From the NCBI GenBank assembly GCA_002398565.1, contig DGZP01000017.1, forward strand, positions 730-30,505: a DNA stretch of 29,776 nucleotides. Direction: 5' to 3'. The notes below the pieces were generated by a model. That model made no database searches and had not been told where the DNA came from. It saw only the letters and a list, made by a program, of their open reading frames with translations. Both the position numbers and the translations under genes were made by a program. The stretch's first letter is position 1. Every line of letters begins with the position of its first letter. Source of the DNA: Proteiniphilum sp. UBA4977 (lineage in GTDB: Bacteria; Bacteroidota; Bacteroidia; Bacteroidales; Dysgonomonadaceae). Below are positions 24,682-29,776 of this stretch, one piece after another.

Positions 24682-26124
24682 TCAATATCCCGGGTTTTGC
24701 TCAAGTGCCGGATTTATGTCAATTTCCCGCTGGGGTATGGGCATAAGCGTCTCATAATCTTCCACGGAATAGCTTAATCCTGAAGCAGCAAAATAGGCAT
24801 TCAGCACACTCAAAGCTCTTCCGGTTCTGACAAGATCAAACCAACGATGACCCTCATAAAGAAATTCGACTCTCCTCTCTTTCTCCAGGGCAAGGGCGAC
24901 CTGCATTTTCGATAGTCCACTAATAGCGGTCAATCCTGCCCGCGCGCGGACAAGGTTTATATAACTTTGAGCATCTGCTGTTTTGCCGGTCTCATTTAAA
25001 ACTTCAGCATACATCAACAGGACGTCGGCATATCTGAGCACCGTAAAATTATTATTCATATCGGCAATATTCGATGCAGTAAAATCGACAAATTTTTTCC
25101 CGTAAAGCATCCTTACTGTACTGCCGTCACTCATTGGTACCGAATCGGAAACAGAAGCATCTTTCCTTACGTCTCCGTTTTCATAAGCATTGGCCATATC
25201 CGTTGTGGGACTTAATCGACCACCACCCAGCTGGTTTCCCGGAAACAGCGCCATCCCTCCGTAAACCGTGGGAACAAAATGCAAGGCAAAACTATTTCCT
25301 TCACCCACATTTCCCGATAAATATTTGATCTCGAAAAGTGATTCCGGCAGGTCATCGTTCTGCTTGTCAAATAAACCTGCATAATTGTTCACCAGGGAAT
25401 ATTGTCCCGAATCAATCACCGATTTTAAAACAGTGTCAGCCTTTTCATACTCTTTCTGTGTCAGATATACTTTTCCCAGCAATGCTTTGGCAGCTCCTGA
25501 TGAAGCTCTTCCCTTTCCCGGCATTGTCAGGCCTTGTAATAAATCTCCAGCCTGTTCGAGATCCTGGATGATAAACTCATAAATTTCATTCACAGGCTTT
25601 CTGGACATGTCGGAAGCTGCTATCTCGTTGGGACTCCGAAAAGCTTTGTCGACAAGTTGGACAGGCCCGAATAAACGTACCAGGATGAAATATGCATAAC
25701 CCCGCACAAAATAAGCCTCCCCTCTGTATTGATTTTTTTTCTGATCGGGTATCGAAGCACCCTCCAGACGCCCCAGCAGGTTATTTGACCGGGAAATAGC
25801 GCCATAACAAGCATTCCAGATACTGTGGATGTAATCATTGTTCGAACTTAGCCTCACCTCATCACATTCCAGTTCGCTTACACCCGGAGACTGTAATGTA
25901 ACTGTAAGATTGTCTGTAGTCAATTCAGTAAGCGCAAGAAGAGCATAAGTAGCTTCCTGCAGACTTGCATAAGGCCCAATTACAGATGCTTCAAAATCAA
26001 TGGTCGTTTTATAAAATGATTCTTCATTAATCAGATAATCGGGTTGCAGATTCAAAAAATCACTGCAGGATGAGAATATGATTGTAAAAAAAGCAATTGT
26101 ACTATTTAATATTTTGGTTCTCAT
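24682..26124 (-). CDS. SusD/RagB-type lipoprotein, second pair
   Basis: Surface glycan-binding lipoprotein paired with the SusC gene just upstream on the same strand. 480 residues from the ATG at 26124. That start gives a compact signal with lipobox IIFSSC (Cys20) followed by SDFLNLQP, a typical SusD opening. An in-frame ATG at 26154 lies 3 bases after the SusC stop and would add ten polar, Asn-rich residues; it cannot be excluded. Family motifs: YRGEAYFVRGYAYFILVRLFGPV, KALLGKVYLTQKEYEKA, VLRYADVLLMYAEVLNETG, LEKERRVEFLYEGHRWFDLVRTG and the LMPIPQREID end. It is the last gene of its transcript; no enzyme genes follow on this strand within the window. Confidence 0.95.
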   Translation of the reverse strand: MRTKILNSTIAFFTIIFSSCSDFLNLQPDYLINEESFYKTTIDFEASVIGPYASLQEATYALLALTELTTDNLTVTLQSPGVSELECDEVRLSSNNDYIHSIWNACYGAISRSNNLLGRLEGASIPDQKKNQYRGEAYFVRGYAYFILVRLFGPVQLVDKAFRSPNEIAASDMSRKPVNEIYEFIIQDLEQAGDLLQGLTMPGKGRASSGAAKALLGKVYLTQKEYEKADTVLKSVIDSGQYSLVNNYAGLFDKQNDDLPESLFEIKYLSGNVGEGNSFALHFVPTVYGGMALFPGNQLGGGRLSPTTDMANAYENGDVRKDASVSDSVPMSDGSTVRMLYGKKFVDFTASNIADMNNNFTVLRYADVLLMYAEVLNETGKTADAQSYINLVRARAGLTAISGLSKMQVALALEKERRVEFLYEGHRWFDLVRTGRALSVLNAYFAASGLSYSVEDYETLMPIPQREIDINPALEQNPGY

Positions 26125-26157
26125 ATTATTAAAATTATTATAACGATTATTCATCTG

Positions 26158-29100
26158 TCAAAAACTCATCTTTAATCCAATGGTGTATGTCCTGGCCAAC
26201 GGATAAGTCATGTTGTCTATTCCGGAATTGACAATATTGTCTCCGGCCGTGCTTGCTTCGGGATCAAATCCGGGATAATCTGTAAAAGTGTGCAGGTTGG
26301 AAACATCTGCAAATATGGTACAGCCTGCCAGTTTCAGTCGGTTTGCTATCTTTGAAGGCAGTTGATAGGAAAGATTTACATTCTTAATTCTTACATATGA
26401 GGCATCGAACAAAAAACGGGATGTGGATGTAAACCCATAGGCATGGGTACTTCTTATTGCTCTGGGGATTAGTCCGTCGCCGGGATCCTCCTCTGACTTC
26501 CAGCGTCTGTCGACCATTGCAAGCTGATTCTGCACCCCTGCACTGTTGATAAAGGTTTCACCGGCGAGAAAATAGGTTGAACCTCCCTGAGATCCATTTA
26601 AAAATATGCCCAATGAAAGATTTTTATAAGAAAATGTATTGTTGAATCCCCAGGTAAAGTCTGGCCAGGGGTTTCCCACTATCTTTTTATCATTGGTAGT
26701 AATTTTACCGTCAAGGTCTACGTCTTCAAATTTTAAATCGCCCGGCTGGGTTTTTGGATGCTGCACCGGACTATTTGCTACCTCATCGGCATTTTGAAAG
26801 ATACCGGTCACGTGCATCAGGTAGAAACTTGCAATCGGTTGTCCTACTTCGGTCACCTGATAGGCAGAGTTGCTGATTCTCTCCCCTTCGGTGGCAAGCT
26901 TCAGAACCTTGTTTCTATTTGCACTGAAAATAACATTACTCTCCCACTGAAAATCACGGTTATTCACATTTTTGGTAAATACATTCAGCTCGATCCCCTT
27001 ATTTTCTATTTCTCCGATATTTTGGGTCGAGCTTCTGAAACCTGAAGATGCCGGAAGCTGCACGGCCAGCAACAGATCCGTTTTTATATTTTTGTAAATA
27101 TCTGCCGTCACCGAAATACGGTCCTGAAATAAACCCAGATCCATTCCAATATTGGTTTGTTTGGTTTTCTCCCAGGTCAGTTCATCGTTGGATAGGCTAT
27201 TTGGAGCAAGCCCCGGTTTTAAATTTCCGTTTTCTACGTAATTGGTAGAGGAAATAAGGCCAATATGGGCATAATTTTCATTGAGGCTATTTCCGGCTAT
27301 ACCATAGCTCGCCCTGAGCTTCCAATTTGAAATGAACGGGAGTTGCTGCATGAAAGGTTCTTCTGAAATATTATATCCGACCGAGAAGGAGGGGAATGTG
27401 CCCCATTTGTTGTTGGCTCCGAATTTAGAACTTCCATCCCTTCTTACGGTAGCAGTGACCAGATATTTCCTTGCATAAGCGTAATTCACACGTGATAACA
27501 ATGACATCATCGACCATTCCGAAACCATGTGCGTTCCCGCATTGATTGTTCCACCGGTCAGATAAGTGATATAGTCGGTGGGAAAATCCGTTGCACCAGC
27601 CGAGAGCCTGTCATAGCGGTCTTTCTGAATCGTAAATCCCAAAAGAGCATCAAGGGAATGGTCTCCAAACATTTTTTTATAATTCAGTGTATTTTCATTG
27701 AGCCAGTTTAACGATTCAATCTTGGTGACACCTGCCGTTGCAGGGCTCGTCATGCTACCCCAACTGCCCAGATGGGACGATTTCCAAAGTTTAATTTCAT
27801 TTGTTGTCAGATTAACCCCGGCAGTACTTTTTAATTTGAGTCCTTCCATGATATCATACTCCACAAAGTTATTTACGAGTAAACCTCCTGATATCCTGTT
27901 ATCCTCGAAGTTTTCAAGAATAAACAACGGGTTTTCCACCGGTACGCCCATCGGATCCAGGAGTTCAGATACATATTCTCCGTTTTCATCCCTCACGGGA
28001 ATAGTCGGTGAAGAAGCAAGTGCAGAGGATAGCACGCCCCTTAATCCGAGATGTCCTTCAGTATTTGGATATTTACCATATGTGTATGAACCTGAAATGT
28101 AGGATCCGATTTTAAATTTATCGGAAAGCTGCGCATCAATATTTGATCGTACGCTGAACCGGTCATAATCGGTTCCGATAATAATTCCTTCCTGCTTCAT
28201 ATAGCCTCCCGAAACAAAATATCTGATCTTGTCGGTACCGCCGTCAACCGATACTTTATAATCCTGTACCGGCGCCAATTGAAATATGAGATCCTGCCAA
28301 TCTGTGTTCTGCGTGATGGATGAAGGATCCCGAAATTCAGGTTTTACCCGTGTAGACGCACTCCTTACATTATTTGGGTCACTCGCTTGACCTCCCGCAT
28401 ATACCCAGGCATTGTCCCGCCCGTCTGCGACAAACTCGGCAAACTGCTGCGCGTTCATCATTTCAAGTCTATGGGCCACCTCTTGTATACCAAATGTGGC
28501 ATCCGCACTCACCGATGCCTTTCCCGACTTCCCTCTTTTTGTCGTAATGATGACCACACCATTTGCACCACGTGACCCATAAATAGCAGTAGCCGAAGCA
28601 TCTTTCAATATTTCTATCGATTCAATATCTGCCGGATTAATGGCAGTAAGAGGATTTACACGACTTTGGATATTGTTGGCCATTCCGGAAGAAGAAAAAG
28701 TATTACCGCCAAATGACATCATATCCGATCCACCTCCTCCAGCACCAATGGGGAATCCATCTACAACATACAAGGGTTGATTACCCCCCGTGATGGAGCT
28801 GATCCCCCGGACCAGCACATTCACGTTTCCTCCCGGCGCACCGGAGGTCTGCGATATCTGTACACCGGCGACTTTTCCCTGGAGCATCTGATCGAATGAA
28901 GCCACCGACGGTTGGATAATTTCCTCACCGCTTACTCTGGCAATAGATCCTGTAAGATCTCTTTTCAGCTGTGTCCCGTAACCCACAATCACCACCTCAT
29001 CGAGGCTTTGTATATCCTCAATGAGTGTCACATTGATCACATTCTTAGCATTTACCCCTACTTCTTGCGTAAGAAATCCGATATAACTAAATACCAGTGT

Positions 29101-29370
29101 TGCATTCGGATCCACTTGCTGAATGGAATAGTTCCCGTCATTGTCGGAAATAATCCCGATGGAAGTGCCCTTAATCAGGACATTTACTCCGGGAAGGGTG
29201 ATTCCTTCCACACTCTTCACCTGCCCAGTAACATTAACCGGCTGCTGTTGTAGTTGCTCAAAAGAGGAGCCCGCCGCAAAAACAACAGTGCTGTAAACAA
29301 AGTACAATAAGGTTACTATCACTTTTATAAAGCGATAATTCTTTTTTGAATAATTTGAAATTTTTTCCAT
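26158..29370 (-). CDS. SusC/RagA-type TonB-dependent transporter, second pair
   Basis: Outer-membrane oligosaccharide importer of 1070 residues. In order: a polar start then signal segment (about 14-33, ending in VVFAAGS), carboxypeptidase-D-regulatory-like domain (about 46-118, VTGQVKSVEGITLPGVNV), TonB-box-like DEVVIVGYG at 124-132, a plug with LQGKVAGVQISQTSGAPGG and PLYVVDGFPIG, the ASATAIYGSRGANGVVIITTKRG signature (seen in two parts), and a barrel ending in GLKMSF. ATG 29370 is the first good start after the upstream promoter-like region. It differs clearly from the PUL SusC (different signal, plug and barrel), so it is not a recent duplicate. With its SusD it forms a transporter unit without its own enzymes in the window; substrate unknown. 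Confidence 0.96.
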   Translation of the reverse strand: MEKISNYSKKNYRFIKVIVTLLYFVYSTVVFAAGSSFEQLQQQPVNVTGQVKSVEGITLPGVNVLIKGTSIGIISDNDGNYSIQQVDPNATLVFSYIGFLTQEVGVNAKNVINVTLIEDIQSLDEVVIVGYGTQLKRDLTGSIARVSGEEIIQPSVASFDQMLQGKVAGVQISQTSGAPGGNVNVLVRGISSITGGNQPLYVVDGFPIGAGGGGSDMMSFGGNTFSSSGMANNIQSRVNPLTAINPADIESIEILKDASATAIYGSRGANGVVIITTKRGKSGKASVSADATFGIQEVAHRLEMMNAQQFAEFVADGRDNAWVYAGGQASDPNNVRSASTRVKPEFRDPSSITQNTDWQDLIFQLAPVQDYKVSVDGGTDKIRYFVSGGYMKQEGIIIGTDYDRFSVRSNIDAQLSDKFKIGSYISGSYTYGKYPNTEGHLGLRGVLSSALASSPTIPVRDENGEYVSELLDPMGVPVENPLFILENFEDNRISGGLLVNNFVEYDIMEGLKLKSTAGVNLTTNEIKLWKSSHLGSWGSMTSPATAGVTKIESLNWLNENTLNYKKMFGDHSLDALLGFTIQKDRYDRLSAGATDFPTDYITYLTGGTINAGTHMVSEWSMMSLLSRVNYAYARKYLVTATVRRDGSSKFGANNKWGTFPSFSVGYNISEEPFMQQLPFISNWKLRASYGIAGNSLNENYAHIGLISSTNYVENGNLKPGLAPNSLSNDELTWEKTKQTNIGMDLGLFQDRISVTADIYKNIKTDLLLAVQLPASSGFRSSTQNIGEIENKGIELNVFTKNVNNRDFQWESNVIFSANRNKVLKLATEGERISNSAYQVTEVGQPIASFYLMHVTGIFQNADEVANSPVQHPKTQPGDLKFEDVDLDGKITTNDKKIVGNPWPDFTWGFNNTFSYKNLSLGIFLNGSQGGSTYFLAGETFINSAGVQNQLAMVDRRWKSEEDPGDGLIPRAIRSTHAYGFTSTSRFLFDASYVRIKNVNLSYQLPSKIANRLKLAGCTIFADVSNLHTFTDYPGFDPEASTAGDNIVNSGIDNMTYPLARTYTIGLKMSF

Positions 29371-29704
29371 ACGTATAAAATTTGTGTTTCATTTTTGTAA
29401 ACCGCTATTTTCATTCAGTAAACAATACAAATATACCGGCACGTCATAACATAATCTAATATTATATTATCTTATATTAATACTATTTCACAATACACTA
29501 TGAAATTATTTACTAAAAAATATCATAATACTCTTGTGAGTATCATTTATTTATATCGACACTTATAACGGAATTTAGAATGAAAGGAATATTACAAATA
29601 GCAAATAACTCCAAAAAATGGTATTATTTTTCAGTGTCAAATCAAGATTGCAGAGAAACGCAATTTTTCTAGATAGGGGTATTAAAGTAATGCTTTAAAA
29701 CTGC
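29371..29704. other. A/T-rich intergenic region between SusC and tRNA terminator
   Basis: No gene is supportable here. The part next to the SusC start carries a -7-like box on the minus strand at 29428-29435. The remainder (29440-29700) is very A/T-rich with no clear repeat, operator or regulator gene; a small hairpin at 29647-29664 was judged too weak to call. No sigma/anti-sigma or hybrid sensor gene for the second SusC/SusD pair is present. Confidence 0.65.
29428..29435 (-). promoter_or_regulatory. Candidate -7 box for the second SusC/SusD pair
   Basis: On the minus strand this reads TATATTTG, an exact TAnnTTTG match, 58 bases upstream of the SusC ATG. No TTG or TTTG is found about 20 bases further upstream, so an activator may be needed if the box is real (inference). 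Confidence 0.45.
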
Positions 29705-29735
29705 AAAAGGGACACCATCCTTGGAAATCCCTTTT
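29705..29735 (-). terminator. Terminator downstream of the tRNA gene
   Basis: Perfect 8-bp inverted repeat, AAAAGGGA at 29705-29712 and TCCCTTTT at 29728-29735, with a 15-base loop. On the minus strand it lies 19 bases after the tRNA 3' end and the second arm ends in TTTT, followed shortly by another TTTT. Confidence 0.7.
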
Positions 29736-29754
29736 ATGTCTTATTTTCAACTCG

Positions 29755-29776
29755 TGGTCCCACTTGGGCTTGAACC
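29755..29776 (-). tRNA. tRNA gene, only the 3' end inside the window
   Basis: Read on the minus strand: GG, T-loop TTCAAGC, 3' T-stem CCAAG, 3' acceptor strand TGGGACC and discriminator A, followed by CGA, so CCA is not encoded. This matches the fixed geometry of a tRNA 3' end (7-base loop, 5-base stem, 7-base acceptor). The predicted 5' T-stem CTTGG fits the two visible G bases. The anticodon lies outside the window. The sequence resembles a Bacteroidota tRNA with anticodon CAT from memory, but this cannot be confirmed here. Confidence 0.8.

Noticed and set aside
29647..29667. Small hairpin (ATTGC / GCAAT) followed by T bases on the plus strand
   Set aside because: Only about five strong pairs and no plus-strand gene upstream for it to end; likely chance in A/T-rich DNA.
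1..29776. CRISPR array, insertion sequence or prophage genes
   Set aside because: No regularly spaced direct repeats, transposase or integrase motifs, or phage gene clusters were seen; the phage-like tail of the beta-helix protein stands alone.

Overview
The window reads as Bacteroidota DNA, most likely from a glycan-degrading member of the Bacteroidales. The basis is two SusC/SusD pairs, lipoprotein signals with an SSC(S/D) lipobox, A/T-rich start regions without strong Shine-Dalgarno sites, and promoter boxes of the Bacteroidota TAnnTTTG type. Genus cannot be fixed from this sequence alone. No CRISPR array, insertion sequence, rRNA or integrase was seen.

Layout. (1) Positions 1-2028 hold the end of a hexuronate catabolic operon: the 3' part of a KDPG aldolase gene, then an ExuT-like MFS transporter, closed by a clear terminator at 2059-2100. 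(2) Positions 2275-3165 hold an AraC-family regulator, followed by a 435-base gap with a likely promoter. (3) Positions 3601-24591 hold thirteen co-directional genes with gaps of 59 bases or less, which looks like one polysaccharide utilisation locus (PUL). The order is SusC, SusD, surface glycan-binding protein, two tandem GH5 enzymes, a GH140/DUF4038-type hydrolase, a GH130 mannosylglucose phosphorylase, a CE7-type acetyl esterase, an 836-residue protein resembling GH164 beta-mannosidase, a beta-helix protein, an MFS transporter, an arabinose-isomerase-fold protein and an SSS symporter. (4) Positions 24682-29370 on the minus strand hold a second SusC/SusD pair, convergent with the PUL and separated from it by a strong hairpin. 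(5) The right edge carries the 3' end of a tRNA gene on the minus strand and its terminator.

Model (inference). The PUL looks built for an acetylated beta-mannan containing glucose, such as glucomannan. Surface proteins (SusC, SusD, the binding protein and the lipoprotein GH5) would capture and cut the chain. Exported enzymes (the second GH5, GH140-like, CE7 esterase, GH164-like, beta-helix protein) would deacetylate and trim fragments in the periplasm. The SSS and MFS carriers would move products across the inner membrane. The cytosolic GH130 enzyme would phosphorolyse mannosyl-glucose to mannose-1-phosphate and glucose. The strongest family calls are GH130 subfamily 1, GH5, SusC/D and CE7. 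The GH164 call rests on domain layout, two candidate catalytic Glu residues and context. The isomerase, the beta-helix protein, the ExuT-like carrier and the GH140-like enzyme do not fit a plain glucomannan pathway and are the least explained parts.
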